DNA of 64,000 nt. It comes from Nakaseomyces glabratus. Its lineage: Eukaryota > Ascomycota > Saccharomycetes > Saccharomycetales > Saccharomycetaceae. The position numbers and the translations under genes are program-made. The notes under the pieces were generated by a model, which had not been told where the DNA came from, did no database searches, and saw only the letters and a list, made by a program, of their open reading frames with translations. The stretch spans positions 62,001 to 126,000 of the forward strand of contig NC_088962.1 in the NCBI RefSeq assembly GCF_010111755.1, in the 5' to 3' direction. Shown here piece after piece: positions 23,481 through 33,012 of this stretch; position 1 is the stretch's first letter, and each line of letters starts with the position of its first letter.

Positions 23481-26024
23481 ATGAACGAATTAAGCCTAAG
23501 TGATGAAAACTTCTCTGATTTTGGGTCTCCAGTACCTCCAAACATAATTCATACCGATCGAAATTTGATGGATGAAAAGCTGACAGCTAATGTATCTAAC
23601 TACGTTGATGTCTCAGATCTGAAACAATTTAGTAATATCCCATATCTCTCAAATTACAATTCAATTCTATCATTACTGCTTTCAAACCAAAAAAAAAGTA
23701 ATTTCTCAAAGTATAATGAAACATTGTTAAAAAAATACTACCTCTCGAGGCGGAACATCAATTACCAAACATCAATAAGAAATGATAATCCAATAAAGTC
23801 GATATCAAATAATAGTTCGGTAGAGCATAACATTAATGAGGAACATTCTGATGACGGTAGCTATATAGCCAATTCTTCTGATACCGGATCCGATAATAAT
23901 TCGAAAGTGCAAGTACCGTCTTTAACACACATAGATTTTGATATGAATATTATATTGGAAAAGCTAGAAAAACCTTTGGATGAGGAAAAGTTATCGAGTT
24001 TAATACAGTCAAAGGAGGTGATTGACCTTCATACTGCAGCATCATATATCAAATATTGTCAGAAGTTGTTCACTGTCAATGTTAGAAAAGAAGATATTTT
24101 GAAGCAACATAATCTTTGGGTTCCATCAGTACATGATGACTTTAAGAAATATCTTTTATCTGAGAGAAGAAAGGAAAATTCCTTTTCGTATATACAAGAC
24201 AGAAAGTCAAATCCTCTATTTGTTGATGGTGAAAGTTATATGGCTGGTAAATACGATATATTCTCCGGAAGCTCGTTGGTACCGTCCTTGTTTTCTGAAT
24301 ATAAGCCGCCATCGTTCCTTTATCATACAGCAGTAGAACTGGCAGGTAAATGCTACATTCTTGGAGGTCTAATCCCAATTTATGGGTATGAAGAAGATGC
24401 ACCGGATTTAAGTCAGTTTAAAGTTGATGGGATTAAGAATATACCACCTCCTCTGTTGTCACAAATTATTAATAACCCATCGATGATTAATAATCCACAC
24501 TTATACATATACTCTTTGCCTTCTTCCAGGTTAATTAGGCCCATAATATCTGGACAAATACCGCCGCCACTTATAGGAATGAGAGGGTCTAAATTAACGG
24601 ATAGATATCTATTTTTCTATGGTGGGTTTGAAATAAAAACAGATTCTGTCTGTGACGAAAACGGTGTTATTTATTTGAAAAAAAGGGCATTTGTCAATAA
24701 TATGGGGTATATTTTGGATGTAGTTTCTTTTAAGTTTACCAAGGTGGAAATTATTGCACCTACCATAAGCTCAGCAGGTTATCCAGAATTACATCCTAGA
24801 TTTGGACATACTCAGATATCGGTGAATATGAATGCTACTGTCTCAAATACTCCCTTTTCTTCGAATGTTAGCCAAACGAGTTTATACACTGAGCCTCAGT
24901 TAAAATTGGATAGCAAAGATAATGAGGAGAAGTCTGACAAGAAGAACAATTTTGGGTTGCACACTATATACATATTTGGTGGTTATAGACAAACAGGAGA
25001 TGATAGATATGAAGCTATTGCTGATATGTGGAAAATTGAGGTTACTGTAGTTGCAAGGGGAAAAGGTGGTTTTTGCAAGTTTGGTGATGCCGCATTAGCA
25101 AAGTCAATTAAGACCATTCAAAATTCGGAGAACTGGCCTAGTGGTAGAGCTTTTTGTGGTTACTGTGTACCTAATATGAGATTGGTTTATAAACAATCGT
25201 TTGAAACTTATCTACTCGATAGGCTTGATTCTGAATATATGGTAGATTTTGAGAGCATTAATGTAAGGAACAAGTCCCGACCTATATTCCCCAATGTTGC
25301 AACGAATATGGAGTCGGATGTTATTAATTCGCGCAAGCCAATGGATGCAAGTAATAAAGTAAATACTTCGGGCAGTGGTCTCTTTCCACCAGAGCAGGTT
25401 CCTGGTGGTGGATTACCAGGACGAGGAAAACCTAATAGAACCATTGCATTACCAACCAACGCTGGTGCTAGGACAATTGTCATTCATGGTGGATCTGCTG
25501 GAACAGATATTTATAGTGACATGTGGTGGTTTGATCTGGAGTTAGAAGTGTGGAGGAAAATAGATACTTATGCTAAGACGGAAAATAAAATGGAAGGTTT
25601 AGTACCGTTGAATTTGGGGATAGTGGGACATTCAATGAATCTCATAGGGCACATGCTTGTATGCACTGGAGGTATGATCGAATCAGATGTAAATAAATAC
25701 TACAAAAACATCCCATATCAATTCAACCTTGATAGAGTTCCTGCTGGTAGTACAATATTCAATACCTTTGATCTCAATACACAAAGTCTTGCCGTTAGGT
25801 CAATAAAGTCACGTAAGACAGAGGATGATAACACAGCATATTTGACTATGGAAGATACCCCCGAAGCCATGCTTGTAGTGAGTGTGGGTGGTGAAGCTAT
25901 TGAGTATGACGGTAATATAATATTAATTGGTGGAGTTGTGATTCCTAGAAAGAACATGGATCTTTTGTACTTGAGAGGTGCTATGCTAGAGTGTATAATG
26001 CCTTCTATGAGTTTATTGGCCTGA
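23481..26024 (+). CDS. GPB2: Kelch-repeat protein Gpb1/Gpb2 (negative regulator of cAMP-PKA signalling)
   Basis: This 847-residue protein has kelch blades recognisable by hydrophobic-GG signatures: CYILGGLIPIYG, RYLFFYGGFE, HTIYIFGGYRQ, TIVIHGGSAGTD followed by DMWWFDLELEVWRKI, HMLVCTGGMIE, and NIILIGGVVIP near the C terminus. The first 280 residues are acidic and Ser/Asn-rich, without a known domain. Gpb1/Krh2 and Gpb2/Krh1 (897 and 880 residues) bind the G-alpha protein Gpa2 and stabilise the Ras-GAPs Ira1/2, damping PKA signalling in response to glucose. Orientation toward ACS1 matches S. cerevisiae GPB2 (YAL056W) and ACS1 (YAL054C), so GPB2 is preferred, although one gene may stand for both duplicates. 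The start ATG directly follows an A-rich leader. Confidence 0.85.
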   Translation: MNELSLSDENFSDFGSPVPPNIIHTDRNLMDEKLTANVSNYVDVSDLKQFSNIPYLSNYNSILSLLLSNQKKSNFSKYNETLLKKYYLSRRNINYQTSIRNDNPIKSISNNSSVEHNINEEHSDDGSYIANSSDTGSDNNSKVQVPSLTHIDFDMNIILEKLEKPLDEEKLSSLIQSKEVIDLHTAASYIKYCQKLFTVNVRKEDILKQHNLWVPSVHDDFKKYLLSERRKENSFSYIQDRKSNPLFVDGESYMAGKYDIFSGSSLVPSLFSEYKPPSFLYHTAVELAGKCYILGGLIPIYGYEEDAPDLSQFKVDGIKNIPPPLLSQIINNPSMINNPHLYIYSLPSSRLIRPIISGQIPPPLIGMRGSKLTDRYLFFYGGFEIKTDSVCDENGVIYLKKRAFVNNMGYILDVVSFKFTKVEIIAPTISSAGYPELHPRFGHTQISVNMNATVSNTPFSSNVSQTSLYTEPQLKLDSKDNEEKSDKKNNFGLHTIYIFGGYRQTGDDRYEAIADMWKIEVTVVARGKGGFCKFGDAALAKSIKTIQNSENWPSGRAFCGYCVPNMRLVYKQSFETYLLDRLDSEYMVDFESINVRNKSRPIFPNVATNMESDVINSRKPMDASNKVNTSGSGLFPPEQVPGGGLPGRGKPNRTIALPTNAGARTIVIHGGSAGTDIYSDMWWFDLELEVWRKIDTYAKTENKMEGLVPLNLGIVGHSMNLIGHMLVCTGGMIESDVNKYYKNIPYQFNLDRVPAGSTIFNTFDLNTQSLAVRSIKSRKTEDDNTAYLTMEDTPEAMLVVSVGGEAIEYDGNIILIGGVVIPRKNMDLLYLRGAMLECIMPSMSLLA

Positions 26025-26618
26025 GTTCTTGCTAAATGAGTATCTCCTCAGTTATTCTCCATGTGTTGTTGGGATTGCTTACGTAGTTGATAAATTTATT
26101 TTTTGTTTGTATATCTTTCTTCCTATTGCATATCTCAACTATATTATATATAAATTGCATGCATAGTAACTATTTTCTTATGCTTAAATATGTGGAGTTA
26201 AAGGGCTTGGATTTTTTTTCATTGCGATGTATTAGCTCTTCAGTGATGTCGATGGAATAATACAGTCCCCAGTAAATTGATCTTTAGTTCATTCCATATG
26301 TGGGACATAGCCTATTAGCCCCAATCTTCTTCATATTTCCAAAACGGTAAACTTATATTTCTTAATTTTAATTTTATGTTAAAAGAATATTGATATTATA
26401 ACAAATATATATAGATGTAGATATCGACACGTACACTATTTCATAGTTAACCAGCAACTAACATGCAATTCTTGACTTCATCATAAATATTACAGATATA
26501 AAAGGAATGGAAATGAGAAAGAACAACATGAAAATGTGTATTTTGTTTTGACACAGGTCAAAAAAGAATAAAAAGCCAAGTAATAGCAGAATATCCCTTC
26601 TCGATTGCTAGACAATTT
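26025..26618. other. Convergent intergenic region GPB2 / ACS1
   Basis: This is 594 bp of AT-rich 3' flanking sequence. S. cerevisiae has PEX22 (YAL055W, about 180 codons) here, but neither strand shows a frame that could encode it. Confidence 0.6.
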
Positions 26619-28733
26619 TCACAATTTAACAGAGTCAATCAAATGCTTAACAACGCCAGGATTGGATAAGGTAGAGACGTCACCTAATTGATCAGACTCA
26701 CCTGCCAAAATCTTTCTCAAGATACGCCTCATGATCTTACCGGATCTGGTCTTTGGTAAGTCATCAACCAAGACAATCAATTTTGGTGCAGCAAAGGGAC
26801 CAATGTCTTTTCTCACAGTCAAAATCAAGTGCTTCTTAATATCTTGAAGTTCTTCCTCGGAGGCAGAAGCCCAGGTCGATTTGTCCTTCAAGACCACGAA
26901 AGCAGCAACAGCTTGACCGGTCAGATCGTCGTTGAAACCAACGACAGCACACTCGGCGACCATTCTGTCCTCGATAATGGCAGCTTCAATTTCAGCTGTG
27001 GATAGTCTGTGACCGGAGACGTTAACGACATCGTCAACACGACCCAAAATCCAGATGTAGCCATCCTTGTCTCTAGCGGCACCATCACCTGTGAAATAGT
27101 AGCCCTTGTATGGGTTCAAGTAGGTGTCCAAGAATCTGTCATGGTTCTTCCAAATGGTTCTGGCAAAGGATGGCCATGGTCTCTTAATTGCCAGGACACC
27201 TTCTGCATGAGAGTCGTTAATCTCTTCACCAGTAGTTGGGTCCAGGATGACGGTTTCGATACCAAAGAATGGCAATGATGCAGAACCTGGTTTCATTGGT
27301 GTGACACCACCTGCCAAAGGAGTGACCAAGTGAGAACCAGACTCGGTTTGCCAGTAAGTGTCGACGATAGGAATCTCGTTCTTACCGATCTTGTCAGAGT
27401 ACCATTCCCAGACTTCAGCAGCGATAGGTTCACCAACTGAGCCCAAACAACGTAGAGACTTCAGGGAGAAGCCGTCGATGAATGAGTCACCAGCTCTCTT
27501 TAGTAGACGCAGAGCAGTTGGTGCAACGTAGAACTGGGTGACTTGGTGTTTGTCAATGATTTCCCAGTAACGAGAGAAGTTTGGATAAGCAGGGGTACCT
27601 TCGAAGACCAAAGTAGTACAACCGTACAGCAAAGGACCGTATACACAGTATGTGTGGCCTGTGATCCAACCGATGTCACCAGCGGTGAAGAACACGTCTT
27701 CCTGATGGACGTCGAAAGTGTATCTCATCGTCAACAGGGCGCCCAGTAGGTAGCCTGCGGTAGAGTGTTGAACACCCTTTGGAGTACCTGTAGATCCCGA
27801 GGTGTAAAGCAAGAATAATGGGTGTTCTGAGTCGACGGGTTCGCAAGGGAAGTAAGTCTTGTACTTCTTTCTCTCAGTTTCCCAGTCCAAGTCTCTTGGA
27901 GCTTGGAAGTTGACTTGAGGGTTGTTGGTACGCCTGTAGACCAGGACGTGTTCGACTTGTGGGGTTTCTCTCAAGGCGTCATCTACGATTCTCTTTGTTT
28001 CGATGATCTTGCCGCCTCTGTTGGACTCATCAGCGGTGATCACTACGCGGGAGCCGGCGTCATTGATACGGTCTCTTAGGGAGTTTGAAGAGAAACCTGC
28101 GAAGACGACGGAGTGGATGGCACCGATTCTCGAGATGGCTAGCAAAGTGATGAGTGCTTCTGGGATCATTGGCATGTAGACTGCAACAGTGTCACCTTTC
28201 TTGACGTTCATGGAGTACTTCAAGATCTGTGCCACTTGGCAGACTTTCTCCAGCAGTTCCTTGTAAGACATCGAGTAGCCTTCACCGGGCTCGTCTGCCT
28301 CGTAGATGATGGCGGTCTTGTTTGGAGTCTTCAAAGCGTGTCTGTCGACACAGTTGTAGCAAGTGTTCAATTGGCCGTTCAGGAACCAGGCGTTGTTCTC
28401 GAAGGAAGGTTTTGTTGGGTTGTCCACGTCTGGCACGAAGACCCTGTCGAAGTCCCTGAACCAGTTCATGAAAGAGCGTGCCTTCTCGCTGAAGAACTTC
28501 TCTGGGTTCTCGATGGACTCCTGGTACTGTCTCTTGTACTCCTGCAAGCCGTCCAGGTGAGGCGAGTAGTGGGTCTTGATGTTGTCCTTCAACCTGTGGT
28601 CGATAGGCTTCTGCTTGACCACACCGACATTGGTCAAGTGCTCGTACTCGTGGTGCGCAGGCTCCTGGTTCTTGTCCTTGATCTCCTGGATGTTGTCCAC
28701 CTGTTTCTTCTCAGCAATAGCAGATGGTGACAT
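26619..28733 (-). CDS. ACS1: Acetyl-CoA synthetase Acs1
   Basis: This 704-residue AMP-forming acetate:CoA ligase converts acetate, ATP and CoA to acetyl-CoA, feeding the glyoxylate cycle, lipids and histone acetylation. The adenylation P-loop motif [11 protein letters not shown] lies at about 309-319, the WQTESG A5-type motif is present, and the catalytic lysine is Lys666 in [10 protein letters not shown]. The C terminus (DSVKL) lacks a peroxisomal PTS1. The long acidic N-terminal region before the ACS core is characteristic of Acs1 (713 residues in S. cerevisiae) rather than the shorter Acs2. Gene order with GPB2 also fits ACS1. The promoter has a TATA box, a match to the carbon-source response element and an Adr1-like site, consistent with derepression on non-fermentable carbon through Cat8/Sip4 and Adr1. 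Confidence 0.96.
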   Translation of the reverse strand: MSPSAIAEKKQVDNIQEIKDKNQEPAHHEYEHLTNVGVVKQKPIDHRLKDNIKTHYSPHLDGLQEYKRQYQESIENPEKFFSEKARSFMNWFRDFDRVFVPDVDNPTKPSFENNAWFLNGQLNTCYNCVDRHALKTPNKTAIIYEADEPGEGYSMSYKELLEKVCQVAQILKYSMNVKKGDTVAVYMPMIPEALITLLAISRIGAIHSVVFAGFSSNSLRDRINDAGSRVVITADESNRGGKIIETKRIVDDALRETPQVEHVLVYRRTNNPQVNFQAPRDLDWETERKKYKTYFPCEPVDSEHPLFLLYTSGSTGTPKGVQHSTAGYLLGALLTMRYTFDVHQEDVFFTAGDIGWITGHTYCVYGPLLYGCTTLVFEGTPAYPNFSRYWEIIDKHQVTQFYVAPTALRLLKRAGDSFIDGFSLKSLRCLGSVGEPIAAEVWEWYSDKIGKNEIPIVDTYWQTESGSHLVTPLAGGVTPMKPGSASLPFFGIETVILDPTTGEEINDSHAEGVLAIKRPWPSFARTIWKNHDRFLDTYLNPYKGYYFTGDGAARDKDGYIWILGRVDDVVNVSGHRLSTAEIEAAIIEDRMVAECAVVGFNDDLTGQAVAAFVVLKDKSTWASASEEELQDIKKHLILTVRKDIGPFAAPKLIVLVDDLPKTRSGKIMRRILRKILAGESDQLGDVSTLSNPGVVKHLIDSVKL

Positions 28734-28823
28734 GTTATAAAGTTTGGTTGTTTTGTTTTTGTTTTTTTGTTAAGTATTTCCAATTTGGAAGATGAGATCT
28801 GAAAAGTACCCAAACTCTGGCCC

Positions 28824-28831
28824 TATTTATA
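28824..28831 (-). promoter_or_regulatory. TATA box of ACS1
   Basis: The minus strand reads TATAAATA about 90 bp upstream of the ACS1 ATG. A T11 run (28833-28843) and a C10 run (28846-28855) lie immediately on the distal side. Confidence 0.65.
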
Positions 28832-28879
28832 CTTTTTTTTTTTATCCCCCCCCCCTGTTTCCCATTACCCACTATTCAG

Positions 28880-28890
28880 TTTGGGGGGGG
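28880..28890 (+). promoter_or_regulatory. Adr1-type site (TTTGGGGGGGG) in ACS1 promoter
   Basis: It contains TTGGGG, agreeing with the Adr1 core TTGGRG. S. cerevisiae ACS1 is Adr1-dependent. The G8 run can also pair with the C10 run at 28846-28855. Confidence 0.45.
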
Positions 28891-28972
28891 TAAGGTGGAG
28901 AACGGCGGCTACGGCATGACCTGAAAATCCCCAACAGGGAACTCCGAGGGTCATCTCCTTGCGAATTGGAGT

Positions 28973-28983
28973 CCATTGACCCG
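28973..28983 (+). promoter_or_regulatory. Carbon-source response element (CSRE) of ACS1
   Basis: CCATTGACCCG agrees at every position with CCRTYSRNCCG, the CSRE consensus as I remember it for the Cat8/Sip4 activators. It lies about 240 bp upstream of the ACS1 ATG. Cat8-dependent activation of ACS1 is established in S. cerevisiae; function here is inferred from the match and position. Confidence 0.6.
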
Positions 28984-29031
28984 AAATAAGGTTTTGGCTG
29001 CGAGGCAGTGGCAGTTGCAGTGGCAGTAGTA

Positions 29032-29077
29032 CTTGTACTTACAGCGTAGCACTTACAGGCGTAGCACTTACAGGTGT
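29032..29077. repeat. Imperfect 14-15 bp tandem repeat, three copies
   Basis: Three head-to-tail units have the shape GTAGCACTTACAGG with small differences; the CTTACAG cores start at 29038, 29052 and 29067. Confidence 0.75.
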
Positions 29078-29316
29078 AGCAGTTATTGCGAACTCGATCT
29101 CCAACTCGAGCCTCAACGAGGTCACAGCCCATTACCCCACTCTTCCCCACACACCGCGAAACCCCTTGTCTGTTGTCTCTGTTGTAAGGGGTGCGGGGTG
29201 TCTGGGTTGTTGGGTGGTTGCTTGGAAGGGGGGGAGTCGCGGGATACGTGTTTCTTTTGCAGCGCGTGACTCTCTGTGTTAATCTCTGGCCGTGAGTAGA
29301 GAGAACTTGCATGTGC

Positions 29317-29372
29317 ATGTCACTGTGTACTTACAGATGCATGTATGTCACTGTGTACTTACAGATGCATGT
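29317..29372. repeat. Perfect 28-bp tandem duplication
   Basis: The segment 29317-29344 is repeated without change at 29345-29372. Each copy contains GTGTACTTACAGATGCATG, again including the CTTACAG core found elsewhere in this promoter. Confidence 0.9.
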
Positions 29373-29593
29373 GCATGTCGTCTGGTACAATATGCCTGTA
29401 CATGTTGAGATAAACTCGAAACTACTTATTGTTCTAAACGAAAATGATCATATGATCATACCGTGCCACGAATATGAGCGTCTTAAACGCTAATGACACC
29501 AGGCATTATAGTACCGCTCATACAGGCACAGAAGTATATAAACGAAGGAGAAGATAAGATAAGATATAACTAGGCCGGAAACGGACTATGGTC

Positions 29594-29628
29594 ATCTTAC
29601 AGGTGAAAAGAATTTTCACCTGTAAGAT
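29594..29628. repeat. Perfect inverted repeat (16-bp arms, 3-bp spacer)
   Basis: The left arm ATCTTACAGGTGAAAA (29594-29609) is followed by GAA and its exact reverse complement (29613-29628). It could form a hairpin in DNA or RNA, or be a dyad-symmetric protein-binding site. It contains the CTTACAG core in both orientations. Confidence 0.9.
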
Positions 29629-30808
29629 TACTAATCAGAAAAGAAACCGAGTTAGGGCTTCTTAGAACCAGTTTATCTATTAAAGATAAAAGGTATAAAA
29701 GGAGCCCTCATCTCCATTAGTCTATGAAGTTAAACCTAAGTTCTAGTATCTTATTCTGTATAATGAAAAAGGATAACCAGTATAATTTGTATAATATACC
29801 CTTAGAGTTTTGAATTAATGTCTTATCATCATGTCTTCTAAGTATAACTGTACACAAGAACTAACTGATCCACAAGATCGCTTTAGACTATATCAACAGT
29901 TACACGCTTGATCATATAACAGACGTACAACCTTATCAGCTGTGCGATTATTAATCACAAGATTTCAATCTATCACGAAACACATTATCTACATCTGCAC
30001 TACTAATCGGAATGGGCCATAGTTGATTATACAATTTACTTCTCTGCTAATAAAATCTGTCTAGATGGTAATTTATCCGGCAGTGACTCCATCCTTACCC
30101 GATGCCTGGTCCGAAAAGCAGCACACGAAAACCCACGAACAAAGATTGCTCGTGTCACCATATCACCGTGCCATCCTGTAATCAAATCGTTATCTCCTAC
30201 ATGATAACAACTGTACAGCCATCTTTCTTGCAGGGAAAAAGAAGTTAAAGAACTTACGATAGGTCATCCATCTAGTATCATTAAATTATCAATGATAACT
30301 AATTAATCAGGAAAAAAGTAATATTTTCTATCAGTAATGCTGCGGAAAAACAAAAAAAAATTTTCACCGAAAATCACTTTGGTTGTACGGGGATATAATG
30401 AGTCTTGAAAAAAAAAATGGCTTTACTATAGAGAGGGGGCCCGAACAGCTAGAGACTCTAATGCGATGAGCTTGGGCAGAATCAAAGTCTATACTGATTC
30501 TTGGTTGTAGAGGTGAATGGGCGATAACTCTTGAGTTCCTGTCTAGGATATACGGTTTCCATTTACTTCCTATTGTACAAGGCTTTCATAAAGAAACAAA
30601 AAAGAAAGAAAGCTACAATAGATAACTATTTCCTCTATTTGTGTTATATATATAAAGGCTATTTTGTGAAATAATATTCGACCATTCTTTTGCAGAGTAT
30701 ATCGAAGGTGATTGGAATTTCTTTGCTGAAGAGTTACGTTATCTTTATTTGTCGGGTTATATTTACCTAACAATAATACTACAACATCCAAAAAATAATA
30801 AATCTGCA

Positions 30809-32440
30809 ATGGAGTTGAATTATAGAAACCACGACCATAGTGGTTCTGACGGTAGTCACTCTAATGACTATGAGCTGAATGAAGTTGAGAAGCAACCTGT
30901 TGAAGATGTCAAGACCACCAACGTAAATACTAATGACTTTGAGTATGACTATGGTGATGATTTCACAAACTCTTCTGAGGCTGCTACTGTTGAAGAAACC
31001 AAGCTAAAACTTGGTTTCATTAGTAGATTGGCTCTTAAGATGAACGCAGAGACCAAAGGTGTTGAACCAGTTACAGATGAAGAGAAGACCGATGACTCAG
31101 TATTGAACGCCGCTTCCATGTGGTTTTCCGCCAACTTGGTGCTGGCTTCTTATGCTCTTGGTGCTTTGGGTCCTATCGTCTTCCGTCTGAATTTTGGTAC
31201 TAGTGTCTTGACCATCGTGTTCTTTAACATGATTGGTTTGGTTTCCGTTGCGTTCTTCTCTGTCTTTGGTGCCGAGTTTGGTCTAAGACAAATGATTCTA
31301 TCCCGTTTCCTTGTTGGTAATGTCACAGCCAGAGTGTTTGCAGCTATTAATGTTGTCGCCTGTGTTGGTTGGGGTGTCGTTAACACTGTTGTTGCCGCAC
31401 AATTACTTCACATAGTTAACCAGGGAAGCCATCAACTACCTCTGTGGGGTGGCTGTCTAGTCATCGTTGGTGGTACAGTTATGGTCACTTTCTTTGGGTA
31501 CAGTATCATTCACGCTTATGAAAGATGGTCCTGGGTTCCTAATTTTGCTGTGTTCTTGGTCATTATCGCAAGACTACATAAGTCTGGCCAATTTAGTAAT
31601 GGTCCATGGACTTCGGGTGCTACCACTGCTGGTGGTGTCTTGTCTTTCGGTTCTGCAATTTACGGTTTCGCCGCTGGTTGGACTACTTACGCAGCTGACT
31701 ACACTGTCTACATGCCAAGAACAATGAACAAATTCAAGATTTTCTTCTTCCTATGTGCCGGTCTGGCTTTCCCATTACTATTTACCATGATCTTGGGTGC
31801 CGCCTCTGCTATGGGTGCTGTTAACAACCCAGAGTGGATGGCCTTGTATGACAAGGACAACATGGGTGGTTTGACTTATGCTATTTTGGTTCCAAACTCC
31901 CTACACGGCTTTGGTGAATTTTGCTGTGTCTTGCTAGCCATGTCTACTATCGCCAACAATATTCCTAACATGTACACCATTGCTTTGTCTGTGCAAGCTC
32001 TATATGAACCATTCTCAAGAGTTCCAAGAGTCGTCTGGACCCTAGCTGGTAACGCAGCTGTTGTTGGTATCTCCATTCCTGCATCTTATTACTTTGAAGG
32101 CTTTTTGGAAAACTTCATGGACTCTATCGGTTACTATTTGGCTATTTACATTGCTATTTCCCTATCCGAACATTTTATCTACAGAAGGGGTTTCAAAGGT
32201 TACAACATCGAGGACTGGAACAACTGGGACAGGTTGCCAATTGGTATTGCTGGTTGCTCAGCTTTGTTTGTCGGTGCTTTCGGTGTCGCCTTGGGTATGT
32301 CTCAAACTTACTGGACTGGTGAAATTTCAAGACATATCGGTAAGCATGGTGGTGATATTGGTTTCGAATTGGGTATGAGTTGGGCTTTTATTGTCTTTAA
32401 CATTGTCAGACCTCTAGAAATCAAGTACTTTGGTCGTTAA
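30809..32440 (+). CDS. FCY2: Purine-cytosine permease Fcy2
   Basis: This encodes a 543-residue nucleobase:cation symporter-1 family transporter for cytosine, adenine, guanine and hypoxanthine at the plasma membrane. It is also the route for the drug 5-fluorocytosine. A hydrophilic acidic N terminus of about 100 residues is followed by roughly 12 membrane segments. The conserved stretch from SMWFSANLVLASYALGALGP and the later GFAAGWTTYAADYTVYMP are family hallmarks. The ATG at 30809 (MELNYRNHD) gives a length close to Fcy2 (533). The frame is open for 20 further codons upstream but without an ATG. In S. cerevisiae FCY2 (YER056C) is next to HIS1 (YER055C); here DFG10, NEO1 and SYG1 lie between them on the merged block. 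Confidence 0.95.
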   Translation: MELNYRNHDHSGSDGSHSNDYELNEVEKQPVEDVKTTNVNTNDFEYDYGDDFTNSSEAATVEETKLKLGFISRLALKMNAETKGVEPVTDEEKTDDSVLNAASMWFSANLVLASYALGALGPIVFRLNFGTSVLTIVFFNMIGLVSVAFFSVFGAEFGLRQMILSRFLVGNVTARVFAAINVVACVGWGVVNTVVAAQLLHIVNQGSHQLPLWGGCLVIVGGTVMVTFFGYSIIHAYERWSWVPNFAVFLVIIARLHKSGQFSNGPWTSGATTAGGVLSFGSAIYGFAAGWTTYAADYTVYMPRTMNKFKIFFFLCAGLAFPLLFTMILGAASAMGAVNNPEWMALYDKDNMGGLTYAILVPNSLHGFGEFCCVLLAMSTIANNIPNMYTIALSVQALYEPFSRVPRVVWTLAGNAAVVGISIPASYYFEGFLENFMDSIGYYLAIYIAISLSEHFIYRRGFKGYNIEDWNNWDRLPIGIAGCSALFVGAFGVALGMSQTYWTGEISRHIGKHGGDIGFELGMSWAFIVFNIVRPLEIKYFGR

Positions 32441-33012
32441 AATGCTACCCAGTAACTCCTAATTTTGTTTTTGAGATTATATTCCTCTTTCATAATGAAA
32501 TCATACACATTCGAATAAGTCCACTTCGATAAAATATAATTTTTTCAATTATACCTTGCTAGAAAATTTATTTTGTTACGCTTGCTAGAGATTGCACTCA
32601 GGATAAAGTTCTGCCCGAAAAGCTATGTTACTTTACTGAAATATGCGAAGAATGACACTATTCAAACATATGACTTCAAATTTTTTCATAATTAATTATT
32701 TTTGCATTTCTCTTATTTTTTTTACCATCTTTATATAATGGTTTACTTGTATAATATAACGTATTAAATTAATAATAAAGTTTAAAAACTCGAAAGCTCA
32801 GTTTCACATTTAGCTTAATAATATATGAATAATTAGTTTTTCTATTCGGACAGGGTTGTCTCTACTCATCCATTTCTCCATCTTAACTAGCAAGATTTTG
32901 AACAAAAACATTAAAATGATGAAAAAAATAGAAATATCCATCATATACAAAATAGTAAATATTCATGACTTTTAAGAACAGATCAATATAATTTTGCAAG
33001 GAATGACATCAA
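32441..33012. other. FCY2 3' flank / DFG10 promoter
   Basis: This is 572 bp of strongly AT-rich sequence with several T-runs. A short upstream ATG at 33003 overlaps the DFG10 start (see findings). No other gene is visible. Confidence 0.5.

Larger units (their letters stand above)
28734..30808. other. Divergent ACS1 / FCY2 promoter region, repeat-rich
   Basis: This 2.1 kb spacer lies between two divergently transcribed genes. The ACS1-proximal part carries the TATA box, an Adr1-like site and the CSRE. At 29038-29073 and 29317-29372 lie tandem repeats that share a CTTACAG core, and at 29594-29628 a 16-bp-arm inverted repeat includes the same core. A Reb1-type core (TTACCCG) is at 30095-30101. 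A possible decayed mobile element at about 29690-30180 is discussed among the findings. No gene can be supported; S. cerevisiae has RPL34A beyond FCY2, but it is not here. Confidence 0.6.

Noticed and set aside
28236..28730. 164-codon frame opposite the ACS1 N terminus
   Set aside because: It is a shadow of the biased codon use of ACS1 on the other strand (repeated Val/Leu).
28872..29318. 148-codon frame on the minus strand upstream of ACS1
   Set aside because: It is created by the repeat-rich promoter (Thr/Ala-rich translation of tandem repeats), overlaps the CSRE and has no family resemblance.
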